A stretch of DNA of 64,000 nt from Ziziphus jujuba (Eukaryota > Streptophyta > Magnoliopsida > Rosales > Rhamnaceae). The notes beneath the pieces were generated by a model. That model made no database searches. It saw only the letters and a program-made list of their open reading frames with translations, and had not been told where the DNA came from. The stretch spans positions 20,507,001-20,571,000 of the forward strand of contig NC_083386.1 of assembly GCF_031755915.1 (NCBI RefSeq). Reading direction: 5' to 3'. Position 1 is the first letter of the stretch. Each line of letters opens with the position of its first letter. The position numbers and the translations under genes were made by a program. Positions 11,581-25,400 of the stretch are shown here, piece by piece.

Positions 11581-12186
11581 CATTTATTTATTTAATTTCT
11601 TTTTTTTTTCTTTGTTTGCTTTGTATTGGAATGGTTTTACTTTTAATAATACTACTTTAAACTATCCTATTTTTTGAACTTTAATATCAATAACAAACAA
11701 GAACAAAGTCTGTATTCATTAAAGAAATATATAAGAGATAAATCTCTAGAATATATGATAATCTAGACTTAAAATTGCCCATAAAAAACTCTACCTTTCT
11801 TTCTCTCACTGACAAAACAAAATATTAATTTTAATTTTAAAAAAGATCTAATTTTGTATTTAGAATATTTTAAAATAAAATGGGTATTTATAAGTTTTTA
11901 AGTATCCATAAACGTACAGAGAGAGTTAAAAAAAAAAAAACTTAATTTTTTTTTCAATAAAGAATGTCAATCAATTAACAACAAAACTTTAAGGAAAAAA
12001 AAATTAGGAAATTAAACATTGAAAAAAAAAATACATGTATAAATAAATAAAAAATTGAATTTTATGGCAATAAATGGTTTTATGTTAGGAAATCCTAATA
12101 ATCACTTAATTATTAGATAACATACACAACAAACTGCAATTATAAACTAATGCTCTCAATTACTCACACAATTAAAGTAATACCAA

Positions 12187-12219
<33 letters not shown>

Positions 12220-13449
12220 TTGATACCAACTGCTAGAAGTATTGAATATCTTGTTAATGGGCAGATACTATATGAAAAACCTAAGACAAAGGTTGTGAGA
12301 AAACTTTAACAAATATTAATCAAAATGTTTCATGACTTGTAGGGCAAATGTAAAAGGTTGAAAAATAGACAAAGAAATAAAAGATACAATTTGATATGCC
12401 TTTGCTGTTTTATTTTTAAATTATTATTTAGAATTTGTTTTTATATTCATTTTCTTATTTTTGAACAATAGATTTTATTGTTCAGCACTTTGAATGAAAA
12501 AAACAGGGCTATGGTTTTATCTTACAGGTATTATTGCAACAAATTATAAATAAAGCTTGTAAGTAAATCAATATTATTGTGTGTTGGTGGCTTTTTGTTT
12601 TTAATGAAGAAACAACTGTTGGAATAGTAGATGTTGTAGTATCCTTGCAAATCCAACTGTTGGACCTATCTGTACTGACCAAATAATCTGTGTACATATA
12701 TGTATATAATTTCATAGTTATGACTGATCCTCAAATCCATTACGATAGAATTTAATTTATCCCTTCTGGGCATATATGGTCTTGATATCTAAATTGAATT
12801 ATTTTCATAAAAAAATAAAATGAGATTCATACATAATTATATTTTACAATCATTAATCGTACCCATTTTTGTAATAACTTAAATTTGAAAATTAATGATT
12901 TTTTTTTTCAATAACAAAAGTATACATAATTTAATTAAGCAAATTTAGATGCAATAATAGGTGAAACTATTTGTCTTCTAGAGGTGCGCTGTTTGGAGGT
13001 TAACGGTAATAGGGACAGGAAGAGTGAAGAGCCCTTGATTATCTGCACTATGGTTTTGTCAATTCAAGCAGCTAGGCAAAAAAGAACACACTGTAAGTTC
13101 AGTGACAAAATGTTTCTTCGATATATTCAATATGTTGTATAAGAAAAACTTGCATAAAATGGCAGCACCACATCATCTATATCATTCTCATTAATCAATT
13201 GCCATATAAATTTAAAGATCTATAATCTCTGGTTCTTTATTTAATTTTTTTTTATTTTTTTTTTCAGTGACTTATAAGCTCACGGTGTATCATGCAATAA
13301 TTAAATAAAGCACATGAACCCTAAAAAATATTTATTGAATGTTCATTTATGAGTGATCCATTACATTAGATCACCCATACAATGCTTACGTATAAGTTTT
13401 TGGTTGTTTTAAAGGGCTTTAGAAAATGTTTCATGGACACTAGGCAAAA
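11581..13449. other. AT-rich spacer with TG/TA microsatellite
   Basis: No supportable gene. A compound (TG)n(TA)n microsatellite lies at about 12187-12220. Short open frames here (for example 12509-12715 minus) resemble nothing I recognise and lie in ordinary AT-rich sequence. Confidence 0.6.
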
Positions 13450-15531
13450 ATAGAATATAGAAACACCAATTACGCAATGCTTTGGGAAAAAATAAATAAT
13501 AAAAAGGTCTCTGAAAAGAAAGATGTGATGCAGCATATAAAGATTCAGTTAAAATGTCAAAAATATACGAAGCTTTCAAAAAACTATTGAAGATAAAGCA
13601 TCACTTAATAGCAAAAAAAAGTGAAGCTTTTCTTCGGCACTGCTAGATAGATGACTAAAAACATTAACCGATACTTTTACATACAAGGCGTTGGTAAAAA
13701 TTGTCAATATTGGGCAAGAAGGATAACTATATTAAAGAAGTATTATAAAACATTTTTCGATTTTATTTATAAATAAAAAGCTTAGGCAATACTTTTGTAA
13801 GCAAAAGCATCTACTTGTGTATGTAATTTTAAAATTATCTTGCGTTTTATATTTTATATAAATATATCTAAATATTGAATTTATTAATTAGCAACACATA
13901 GTTTAAAATTAATGTACTCACAATTTAATTTATTTAATTTTAAATTTTAAATTTTTTATTTTCAATTTATCAAAGTAAGATAATATAATTATTTTAAACT
14001 TAATACATAATAGGCAACGCTTCTGATGAGAAAAACATCGCCTAATGCTTTGATATTACCCAAAAAAAAATAAAGTTGAAGCTTTTTAATTTAACAAGTT
14101 AATTATTTGAAACGCAGCCGACCATTGAATCAACATAAAATTTTTTGTTCTGCAACACAGATAACAAAGTGACAGCGTCATAACTGCCAAAATAACATGA
14201 TGCTTTACTCAAAGCCTTAATTCTTGTATCTTTGTACTGTAATTAATTTACAAACCATTTATTTCCCAGTTTACCTATATATATGTATATATTTACATGA
14301 TTATATGCATATTAATAAAACTGAAAAAAAAAAACAAAAGAAAAATGCGACGCTTTTAAGTAAAGCCGTAGGCTATTATAACTTTAGCCAATACTTTTAG
14401 TTAAAAGCGACCGCTTTTATTATTATTACTATTATTTAACAATTGTTTTTATTTTTCTTAAATTTGGATTGTTTAATAAATAGCTATAAATTTGAAAAAA
14501 AATAAAAGCAAAACCTAAAAAAAAAGAAAAAAAAAAAAGAAAGAATCAAAGCCAACGCTTTTAATTAAAAGCGTTGGCTATTACACCTTTGGTTGATGCT
14601 TTTAGTTAAACACATCTTAACTTTTTCTTGAATTTTATTTATTTTCTTTTTGGTTTAAATGATGTTTTAATTTTGACAAAATTGGATTGTTTAAAAGATA
14701 GTTTCATGCAAAATAATTGAAAAACAACAAAATTAAAATAAATATTTGCATAATATAATAATATTTCAAATAAGTTACATAACTCATGTAATATTTGGAA
14801 AATTAATTTACTTTTATTTTTTCCAAATTCAGACTGTTTAATAGGTAACTAAGAATTTGAAAAAAAAAAAAAGAGCAAAAAAAAAAAGATAGCCAACGCT
14901 TTTAACTTAACAAGCATCGGCTTTTCTTATTTTATAATTTTTTTTTGGGTTTAATGGTGATTGATTTTGTCAAAATTAAATTTTTAAAAGCTAGCTTCAT
15001 ACAAAATAATTAAAAGGAAACAAAATTAAATTAATTATTTGCATAACAATATAATTTTTCAAATAAATTAAGTATTAACTCATATAATATTTTTACAATT
15101 TGGTGAACTATTTTTAAAATTTTACTTTTATTCATTTTTTTCAATTTTGGATTGTTTAATAGATAGATCCGAATGTCAAAAAAATAAAGAAAAAATTTTA
15201 AAAAAATTTGAGGAATCAATGCTGACTCTTTTCACTTTAAAAACGTCAACTTATCAATAAGTTTTTTTTTTGTTTTTTGTTTTAATGGTGTTTAACTTTG
15301 TCAAAATTGGATTGTTTAAAAGTATTTAAAATAAATTAAGCTTTAACTCATGTAATATTTTTATAATTTTGTCAACTATTTTTAAAATTTTGCTTTTATT
15401 TATTTTTCTAGATTTTGGATTCATTAACAGATAGCTCCGAATTTGAAAAAAAATAAAGGCAAAATTTAAAAAAAAAATTAAGGAGTCAAAGCTGACGCTT
15501 TAAACCTTAAAAGCATCGACTTATGCATAAA

Positions 15532-15566
<35 letters not shown>

Positions 15567-18345
15567 ATTTTAATGATGTTTAATTTTGTTAAAATTGGAT
15601 TGTTTAAAAGTATGATAAATAAATTAAATATTAACCCATGTAATATTTTTACAATTTTGTCAACTATTTTCAAAGTTTTACTTTTATTTTTCTCAAATTC
15701 ACATCGTTTCATAGCTAGCTTCAAATTTGAAATAAATAAATATAAAATAAAAAAAATTGAGGAATCAAAGTTGATGCATTGAACCCTAAAAGTGCAGGGT
15801 TATCTAATTTTTTTTTTTTTTGGTTTTAATAGTGTTTAATTTTATTTAAATTGGATTGTATAAAAGCTAGTTTTATGCAAAATAATTAAAAGAAAATAAA
15901 ACTGAAATAAATATTTGCATAGCAATAGAATATTTCAAATAATTTAAATATTAACTCATGTAATATTTTTGCAATTGGGTCAACTATTTTTAAAGTTTTG
16001 CTTTTATTTTTCTTAAATTTGGAGAATTTGGATTGTTTATTAGATAGCTCCAAATTTGAAAAAAAAATAAAAAAAAAATTATCAAGGAAGAAAAGCCGAT
16101 GCTTTCGACTAAAAGCGTTGGCTATTATCACTTTGGCCCATGCTTTTTCTTGAAAGCGTTGGTTTTCATTTATCACTTTTTGTTATTTAAAAGCTACCTT
16201 AATGAAAAACATTAAAAGGAAACAAGATTAAAATAAATATTTGCACAACAATAAAATATTTCAAATAAATTATATATTAACTCACGTAATATTTTTACAA
16301 TTTGGTCAATTATTTTTAAATCTTTGCTTTTAGTCTTCTCAAATTCGAATTTTTTACTAGATAGGTAAGAACTTGGGCAACAGAAAAAAAAAATTAAAAA
16401 AAAATTAAGAAAAGCTGACGTGCTAATCTAAAACCGTTGGTTATTATTACTTTGGCCGACACTTTTATCTAAAAGTGTTGGTTTTTTTTTTTTTTTTGGG
16501 TTTAATGGTGATTGATTTTGTCAAAATTAAATTGTTTAAAAGCTAGCTTTATATAAAATAATTAGAAGGAAACAAAATTAAATTAAATATTTGTATAACA
16601 ATATAATATTTCAAATAAATTAAGTATTAACTCGTGTAATATTTTTATAATTTGGTTAACTATTTTTAAAATTTTACTTTTAGTTTTTTTCCTCAATTTT
16701 GGATTGTTTAATAGATAGCTCCAAATGTAAAAAAAAAAAAAAAAAAACAAAAAATTTTAAAAAAATTTGAGGAATGAATGCCGACTCTTTTCATTTTAAC
16801 AACGTCAACTTATTAATAAATGTTTTTTTTTTTTTGGTTTTAATGGTGTTTAATTTTTTCAAAATTGAATTGTTTGAAAGCATTTAAAATAAATTAATTT
16901 TTAACTCATGTAATATTTTTACAATTTGATCAACTATTTTTAAAATTTTACTTTTATTTATTTTTCTTGATTTCGGATTCTTTAATAGATAGCTCCGAAT
17001 TTGAAAAAAATAAAAGAAAAATTAAAAAACAATTATAAAGGAAGAAAAGCCAATGCTTTCGACTAAAAGCGTTAGCTATTATCACTTTGGCCGATGCTTT
17101 TTTTTGAAGGTGTTGGTTTTTATTTATTACTTTTGTTATTTAAAAGCTACCTTAATGGAAAACATTAAAAGGAAACAAAATTAAAATAAATATTTGCACA
17201 ACAATATAATATTTCAAATAAATTATATATTAACTCACGTACTATTTTTACAATTTGGTCAATTATTTTTAAATCTTTGCTTTTAATCTTCTCAAATTCG
17301 AATTGTTTACTAGATAGGTAAGAACTTGGGAAACAGAAAAATTTTATAATTTGGTTAACTATTTTTAAAATTTTACTTTTAGTTTTTTTCCTCAATTTTG
17401 GATTGTTTAATAGATAGCTCCAAATGTAAAAAAAATAAACAAAAAATTTTAAAAAAAAATTGAGGAATGAATGCCGACTCTTTTCATTTTAAAAACGTCA
17501 ACTTATCAATAAATCTTTTTTTTTTTTTGGGTTTTAATGGTGTTTAACTTTTTCAAAATTGAATTGTTTGAAAGCATTTAAAATAAATGAATTTTTAACT
17601 CATGTAATATTTTTACAATTTGATAAACTATTTTTAAAATTTTACTTTTATTTATTTTTCTTGATTTCGGTTTCTTTGATAGATAGCTCCGAATTTGAAA
17701 AAAATAAAAGAAAAATTAAAAAAAAGGTTATAAAGGAAGAAAAGCCAATGCTTTCGACTAAAAGCGTTGGCTATTATCACTTTGGCCCATGCTTGTTTTT
17801 GAAGGTGTTGGTTTTTATTTATTACTTTTTGTTATTTAAAAGCTACCTTAATGGAAAACATTAAAAGGAAACAAAATTAAAATAAATATTTGCACAACAA
17901 TATAATATTTCAAATAAATTATATATTAACTCACGTAATATTTTTACAATTTGGTCAATTATTTTTAAATCTTTGCTTTTAGTCTTCTCAAATTCGAATT
18001 ATTTAATAGATAGGTAAGAACTTGGGAAACAGAAAAACAAAATAAAAAAAAAAAAAAAAAAAAGATGAAGAAAAGCTAACGCTTTAATCTAAAACTGTTG
18101 ATTATTATTACTTTGGCCGATGCTTTTACCTAAAAGTGTTTTATATATATATATATATATATATTATTTGAATGGTGTTTTAGCTTTGTCAAAATTGAAT
18201 TGCTTCAAAGCTAGCTTCCATGCAAAATAATTAAAAGGCAAAAAAATTACAATAAATATTTGCAAAACACAAATAATACTTCAAATAACATAGAAATTAA
18301 TTCATGTAATATTTATACAATTTGGTCAACTATTTTATATATGTA
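13450..18345. repeat. left CACTA subterminal repeat array
   Basis: About a dozen imperfect copies of a 270-370-bp unit. The phrase ACTCATGTAATATTTTTACAA recurs in variants near 14783, 15078, 15345, 15636, 15955, 16280, 16632, 16905, 17235, 17600, 17931 and 18302. Each unit carries a palindromic pair around GCCGAYGCTTTT and AAAAGCGTTGGC, for example at 16084-16155. The left edge fades gradually from 13.45 to 13.65 kb and I find no clean CACTA terminus there; CACTGCTAGA at 13638 is a weak candidate. The array abuts the 3' end of the minus-strand Transposase_24 gene. Short open frames inside it (for example 15533-15724, 17559-17864) are repeat translations. Confidence 0.85.
16635..18045. repeat. 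~700-bp higher-order tandem duplication in the array
   Basis: The segment starting ATAATTTGGTTAACTATTTT at about 16647 recurs from about 17345 with the same order of sub-repeats. The boundary near 17337 is abrupt: GGGAAACAGAAAAA switches straight to TTTTATAATTTGG, whereas the next copy continues with an A-rich tail. This indicates a duplication of two units together after the basic array formed. Confidence 0.75.
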
Positions 18346-18359
18346 CAAATAAAAGCAAT

Positions 18360-21300
18360 TAAACCATCATGCATACAAAGTCATTGTGATACAAGGTTTG
18401 AGATCATAGCAGATGCTCATTCAGCTCTATGTTGGTTGACATCTTCTTGTAACCAAGTGACACCCTCATACTGCAAATGAAATATTATGTTAAAAAATTA
18501 TTAACATATATAGAAAAAAAAATATTAATTATTATTAAGTAATTAAGTATATGAAAATAAAAAAAAGTTACCGTTGTTCTTAAGTTTTTGAGAGGTGCAT
18601 TTCTCCTAATGATGTGTAGTAAACACATTCCATATTCCCATGCTGCAAAGGAGTCTAAATTTAGAAAAATTATTTTAAATGTAATATTTGATCAGAAGTA
18701 ATACATGTGTAAGATAACACGTATGTAAAATAACAACAATAATGCTCACTTTAAATTTAATAATTATATTATTTTTCCATCAAAGTTTTTTTTTCATGTC
18801 TCCCTTTGGTTTCATTCAACGAATGCACTATAGTTATATAAATATTGTATAATTATTTTTAATACTATGAAAATTATATTAAATTTAAATACAATTAATT
18901 AAATTCCGGATTGATTTGATTGTTATGACTCTTCAATAAATCATAAAGCCATACTGCTGCTCGGTATGGATCAACAACACCTAACATCCAATGATTACTA
19001 AAAACACCCATAAAGTATTAGTTGATATGTGATTTGATGATATTAATTATGCAACAAAATGTATTATAACATAACACAACATATCTTGCACGGTATGGAA
19101 AGAACCATACTTGATCTCATATTACCGTTTGCCATCTACTCACTATATTTATCATTCGTTCATGAAGGTTTAGATGATCAACCGGTCCAATGAGAGCTAG
19201 ATGAACAAAGCAATGATTCCTCTCAGTTGTATGCCTATCAATCCATAAATAAGTGCCTGCAACATCCAATGTACATGTACAAGTAAATATAAATTTTTAT
19301 AATGATATTTATACTTAATTGAATTGAAAATTTAGATATAAACACATTTAAATTTAAGTTACTTTATGTAGAATAAGATGCACTTAGAAGATAATTCATG
19401 CATGTAATAAAAATCGATTATATTGTTCTTCAACATGCACAACTCTTGTTCATACCCTACAGTTCCTTCGACCATATGAAACATCCATAAAGATCGCTCT
19501 CTACATCCTGTTAAGGCATCACCATTAGCACCTTGATCATCCTCAACATGTGCTTTCTTCGAACTTCTCTACAAATAAAATTTGAAGTATAACAAAAACA
19601 AAATTATTTTAAACATATATATATATATATATATTAATTATTATATACAGTTGCATCAATTGGTGCTTCATCTGATAGCAAGATAACAAGATCTTGAGCC
19701 CATGTAATAAATGCACCTTCTGCATCATCGACATATCTAATATTGAATGACAAAACAGGCAAAAGTGCATACCCATCAATCACCTCATCGACAATGATTT
19801 TCAAATATTGAGCACCTAGCGTAACAGCATGACACACATCTGTTGGGATAGAAAGAACCAAAGTGCCACATGGCAACAATAATAATAGATTTTAAGCATA
19901 CATAATAAATTTTAAACAAAGATATCATAAATAAAATACTTACAATTTTGTCCACTAAACTTTCAATTTCATCATTTGCAAATTTTCCATTTTTCCCCAT
20001 ATGTGCCCTTGTCCATAGGTCTTCTTGTTATATGTAATCTTGGGTGCCTCTTTCAATTTGTTATAAAAGTTACAAATAAATATAAATAATATATGTCATT
20101 AAAATAAAAAATGCATATAGTTAAATGCAAGTAAAAATAAAATAGATACCATGGTTTTTTTCCAATCTCACATATCCCAATACACTAATTCTATGTGGAT
20201 ACTTGCATAATTTTCATCTTTGGGATTGTTGGTCACTTAATCCCTACAAAATTATAAACACATGTACATATTAGGAAAACCAATAATTGATATCTAATAA
20301 AAACAATTAATGACATCACAATTATATAAGTAACTTTAAATAAATAAAATTATACCTTGAATTTTCCCATCAACCCCTATTTTATAAATTCATCCCACAC
20401 ATCTTGGGTTATAAATGTATATTGTTGGGGTGCATGCTTAAACAGCTTGGGTGTGTCCAAAAATGGTTTAACATAATTTATAAACAAGTAACTCTTGAAT
20501 CACCTCCATTTCATGCCACAATCGTTGAGAGTTCCCTTCTTAAACCTCTCATCTTTATTGGAATATTACTGCAAAGTTAAAATAGACAGTAATTCAATTT
20601 TGTTAACAAATGTTATATGACCAATTATATCCCCAAAAAAAATTGCATACAAACAATATCAATATAAATTACTAATAAATGAATATGCAATAAACAAGAG
20701 CCAATTTAGTACCTTTATTGAATCCCATATGTTATTTTTTAATTCTTCTGACACGACTTTCCAATTAGGTAAACTAATTGATATGGTGCTTATAAACAAT
20801 GAGCCCTCCGAATTGTTCATTTGTACGGTCGCACGGTTAGGAGCAACTCCAACCTCATTATATTGAGGTTCTAAGTTTTTTCTTCCCCCCGTATCCTTCC
20901 TAAGACTTTGCATCATTGTTGGTCCTCTTCTTTTATATTCTTTGAATGAAATACTTGGACCGGCCATATCACTTGATGATTGTCTGTCATCATCACTATC
21001 CGGGAGGGCATGTTCATCATATGGATCCCTAAATCTACATAAAAAAAGTAATTTCTCAAACTATTGATTAAAACAAATATCACAAATTTAATAAATTAAT
21101 AAATTCAATAAGCATAACTCAATTAAGCACAACATAATTCGATAAGCAGAAATTAATTAGGAAAAACTTATCATTTTCAACTACAATTGGCAACTATATC
21201 ACAAATGGAGTGTGAGTCGTGTTATACAAATAAAAGGTCATCGTTTCTACTCAAATTTAAATATGTCCTCTTCTTTTATATTAATGTCATTGTTACAATT

Positions 21301-22094
21301 CAAATTTTCCACACATATTATAACAGCTATAGCTTTAGCTTAAACTTATAAACATATGAGAAAACAAACATAATACATATTTTTATCCAATTCAAACTCA
21401 TTTCAATGTCAACCCAGCAACAAACAAAATACCAACCTAGCAATGAACACACCCAAACAGCAAACAACAACCCGTGAAATATAGTGAACAGCAAACATCA
21501 ACTAAATAGCAAATTAGTAACACAGCAAACAAGCAAACGGTAATTCAGCAAACAAAAACAGCAACCCAGGAACATACACACCCAAAAGACAGTAATGAAA
21601 CAAAATTGAAACCTAGCTAACCGGTGTTTAAAATGAACAAAAACTTAAACCAGCCACATGACCCAAAATTCCATCAATGACAGCAACCGATGAACCCACC
21701 ATGGCCAACATTGAAAATAGAAGAACAGACCCAAATCCGCCATAATCCCCTGATGATGAGAAAAAGTAGAAACCCATCTAACCGAATGAAATAAAAATCC
21801 AATCCCACCACAACCTAAAAAAGTGAGCAAAGACAGCAACCGACAAACCCACCACGGTAAACGTTCAAAATAGATGAAAAACCCAAATCCACCATAACCC
21901 ACGATGGTGAAAAAAACTAGAAACCTAGCAACACGGCATTGAAAATTAAATAAAAATCCAAACCCACCACAAAACACCGAGGCAACAAAGAAAAAAGATA
22001 AACACCTAAACGACAACAACAAGGGAAAAAGAAATGTATGGCGACAAAGGTAGAAGACAACTAATGGCGATGACAAGAAAGATAAATCCACCAC
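18360..22094 (-). pseudogene. CACTA Transposase_24/Ulp1-like gene, degenerate
   Basis: Multi-exon transposon gene, read right to left. Around 20967-20659 it has KRRGPTMMQSLRKDTGGRKN, LEPQYNEVG and SISLPNWKVVSEELKNNIWD, which match the plant Ptta/En/Spm transposase family (Transposase_24). The next exon (about 20577-20355) reads GTLNDCGMKWR, stop, FKSYLFINYVKPFLDTPKLF, stop. An exon near 19879-19634 has LGAQYLKIIVDEVIDGYALLPV and DDAEGAFITWAQDLVI, the C-terminal region of the same proteins. At about 19010-18910 NHWMLGVVDPYRAAVWLYDL resembles the catalytic His segment of Ulp1-type (C48) proteases. Two terminal exons (ending 18572; starting 18470) are shared with the TNP2 genes at 26.7 and 54 kb. 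Stops show it is not functional as is. Confidence 0.75.
21680..22000. repeat. ~155-bp tandem repeat in 5' part of the gene
   Basis: CAGCAACCGA at 21681 recurs at 21834; ATAAAAATCCAA at 21791 recurs at about 21950. The units also share ACCCAAATCC and CCACCATAA words. Translated on minus it gives a repetitive Phe/Gly-rich frame (22094-21645) that I regard as repeat-derived leader or intron, not a protein gene. Confidence 0.65.
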
Positions 22095-22164
22095 ATATCA
22101 CCGACGATGATGTTTTTTTTAAAGCATCGGAAGAACAAACAAGCTAGTTGCAATGCTAACCCTT

Positions 22165-22275
22165 GAAAAACCTAGCTTCCCAATGACGATAATGGCAATG
22201 GCAAAAAAAAGGTTATAACCAAGAAAACTGACTCTTTAGTTTCTTCTTAGATTGCTTTCAATGATGACATCTAGT
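22165..22275 (-). promoter_or_regulatory. conserved CACTA gene leader/promoter-proximal block
   Basis: Minus-strand GAAAGCAATCTAAGAAGA (near 22259-22242), then GGTTATAACC. The same block occurs upstream of the plus TNP2 gene (26392-26420) and of the minus TNP2 gene (about 54720-54691). Conservation of non-coding sequence in front of three transposase genes suggests a common promoter or leader. The transcription start is not shown. Confidence 0.6.
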
Positions 22276-22439
22276 TAGGCTTGTACTTGGTGTAGCTGTT
22301 GAAAAGAAAGAGGATTGAAAAAAGTGCCTAAAATTTTTTGGTTTTTTTTGTTTGAATAGTAAAGATAATTTTGGGATACCAAATGATTATGAATGAAAAA
22401 TGTTAGAGGCCAAACAAATAATTTAAATTTGTAAAGACA

Positions 22440-25400
22440 TTTTGATTTGATTGATATTTTATTGCGAAAACTAAAAACACGGAAAGCGTTAGCCAAAAAT
22501 AACATTAAGTAATATTGTCAAAATTAAAACACCATTCAAAGGAAAAGAGAAAAAAAAGAATCAAAGCCGAACACTTTCAAACAAAAAGCTTTGGCCAAAG
22601 TCTTAATAGTCAATGCTTTAAGCTAAAAGCATAAGTTTTTTTCCTCTTAGTTATTTTATTAATTTTTTTTACCAGAAAAATGAAAGTAAAACATGAAAAA
22701 TGTAGTTGAAGAAATTACAAAAAACTTTACATGAGATAATATTTATTTTAAATGAAGTATTATTTTGTTATCCAAATATTTATTTTAATTTTGTTGTCTT
22801 TTAATTATTTTGCATAAAGATAGATTTTAATAAATAATCCAATTTTGACGAAATTAAAATACCATTCAAAAGAAGAAAAAAAAAGATGCAAAGCCAATGC
22901 TTTTAAACGAAAAGCATCGGCCAAAGCCTGGACAGCCAACACTTTTACCTATAAGCATCAGCTTTTCATGTTAATTATTTTATTAATTTTTTAAGAGAAA
23001 AATGAAAGCAAAATACAAAAAGTAGTTGAAGAAATTGTTAACTAGTTACATGAGATAATATTTATTTTAAATGAAATATTATTTTATTATCCAAACATTT
23101 ATTTTAATTTTGTGGTCTTTCTATTATTTTGCATGAATCTAGCTTTTAATAATAATCCAATTCTGATAAAATTAAAACACCATTCAAAAGATGGAAAAAA
23201 AAAATGCCGCAAAGCCAATGTTTTATAGCTAAAAGTATCAGCCAAAGTTGCAAATAGCCAACACTTTTATCTGAAAGCGTTGACTTTTCATTTTTGTTTT
23301 TTTGAATTTTGCTATTATTTTCTCAAATTAGGACTACTTTTCAAACAATCCAAGTTAGAGAAAAAATGAAAGCAATATTGAATCAACATTGGATCTTTTA
23401 AAGAACTTATGATGTTTGTTCGTTATATTTTAGCTTTTAAATACAACATCGAATCAATATACCTTACAACATTAAATATATATGGAACTAGATTTTAATA
23501 AATAATGTGATTTTGGCAAAATTAAAACACCATTCAAAAGAAAAAAGAAAAAAAAAAAAGGCAGCAAAGACGATGCTTTTTAGCCAAAAACATCGGCCAA
23601 AGTTGCCAATAGCCAATGCTTTTATCTGAAAGTCCGGCTTTTCATTTTTTTTTTTAAATTTTGCTTTTATTTTCACAAATTTGGATTACATTTTAACCAA
23701 TCAAAATTTAAAAAAAAAAAAAAGAAGCAACATTGAATCAACATTGGATCTATTAAACAACTTACGATTTTTGCTTGTTATATTTAATCTTTTAAATGGA
23801 ACATTGAATCAATATACCGTACAACATTCAATATACATGGAATCAATAATAGCTAGCTTTTTATAAACAATCCCATTTCGACGAACTTAAAACACCATTC
23901 ACGAGAAGAAAAAAAGGCAAATAAAGGCAGCACAGCTGACGCTTTTTAGCTAATAACATCTGTCAAAGTTGCAAATAGCCAACGCTTTTATTTGAAGGCA
24001 TCGGCTTTTCATATTTTTGTTTTTTTCTTTTAAATTTTGCTTTTATTTTCTCAAATTTGGACTACATTTTAAACAATTTGAATTTAAGAAAAATAAAAGC
24101 AACATTGAATCAACATTGGATCCATTAAATAACTTACAATGTTTATTTGTGATATTGAACCTTTTTAAATGCAACATTGAATCAATATACCTTACAACAT
24201 TAAATATAAATGGAATCGATAATAGCCAACTTTTAATAAACAATCCAATTCTAACTAAATTAAAACACCATTCAAAAGAAAAAACAAAACAAAGGCAGCA
24301 CAACCAACGCTTTTTAGCTAAAAGCATCGGTCAAAGTTGCAAATAGCCAATGCTTTTCTTTGAACGCATTGGCTTTTCATATTTTTAATTTTTTTGAATT
24401 TTGTTTTTATTTTCTCAAAGTCAGACTAGGTTTTAAACAGTCCAAATCTAAGAAAAATAAAAGCAACATTGAATCAACATTGGATCGATTAAATAACTTA
24501 CGATGTTTGTTTGTTATATTTAGCCTTTTAAATGCAACATTGAATCAATATACTTTACAAGATTAAATATACATGGAATCAATAATAGCTAGATTTTAAT
24601 GAACAATCCAATTCTGAGAAAATTAAAACACCATTTAAAAGAAAAGAAAACAAAGGAAGCAAAGCTGGTGCTTTTTAGCTAAAAGCGTCAGCCAAAGTTG
24701 CAAATAGCCAATGCTTTTATTTGAAAGTGTCAGATTTTCATATTTTTTCTTTTTAATTTTGCTTTTATTTTCTCAAATTTGGACTACATTTTAAACAATC
24801 CAAATTAAAAAATAAAAATAAAAATAAAAGCAGCATTGAATCAACATTGGATCTATTAAACAACTTACGATGTTTGATTGTTATATTTAACCTTTTAAAT
24901 GCAACATTAAATCAATGTACCTTGCAACCTTAGATATATATGGAATTGATAATAGTTAGATTTCAATAACCAATCCAAGTTTGAAAAAAATTAGACACAA
25001 TTCAAAAGAAATAAAAACAAAACAAAGGCAGCAAAGCCGAAGCTTTTTAACTAAAAGCGTTGACTAAAGTTGCAAATAGCCAACACGTTTATCTGAAAGC
25101 ATTGGCTTTTCATATTTTTGTTTTTTTTTTTTGAAATTTTCTTTTATTTTCTCAAATTCGGACTACATTTTAAATGATCCAAATTTGAGAAAAATAAAAC
25201 CAACATTCAATCAATATTGAATCAACATTGGATCTATTATATAAGTTACGATGTTTGTTTGTTATATTTCACATTTTAAATGTGACGCTCAATATACTTT
25301 GCAACATTAAATATGCATGGAATCAATAATAACTATCTTTTAATAGACCACCCAATTTTGACAAAATTACAACACCATTCAAAAAGGGAAGGAAAAAAAA

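Noticed and set aside
13638..13647. CACTGCTAGA as the left terminus of the first CACTA region
   Set aside because: Differs from CACTAC at a key base, array-like motifs continue to its left, and no target duplication matches the right end.
21645..22094. 149-codon Phe/Trp-rich minus-strand frame resembling a membrane protein
   Set aside because: Its repeats follow a ~155-bp DNA tandem repeat in the leader of the CACTA gene; the hydrophobic composition is a by-product.
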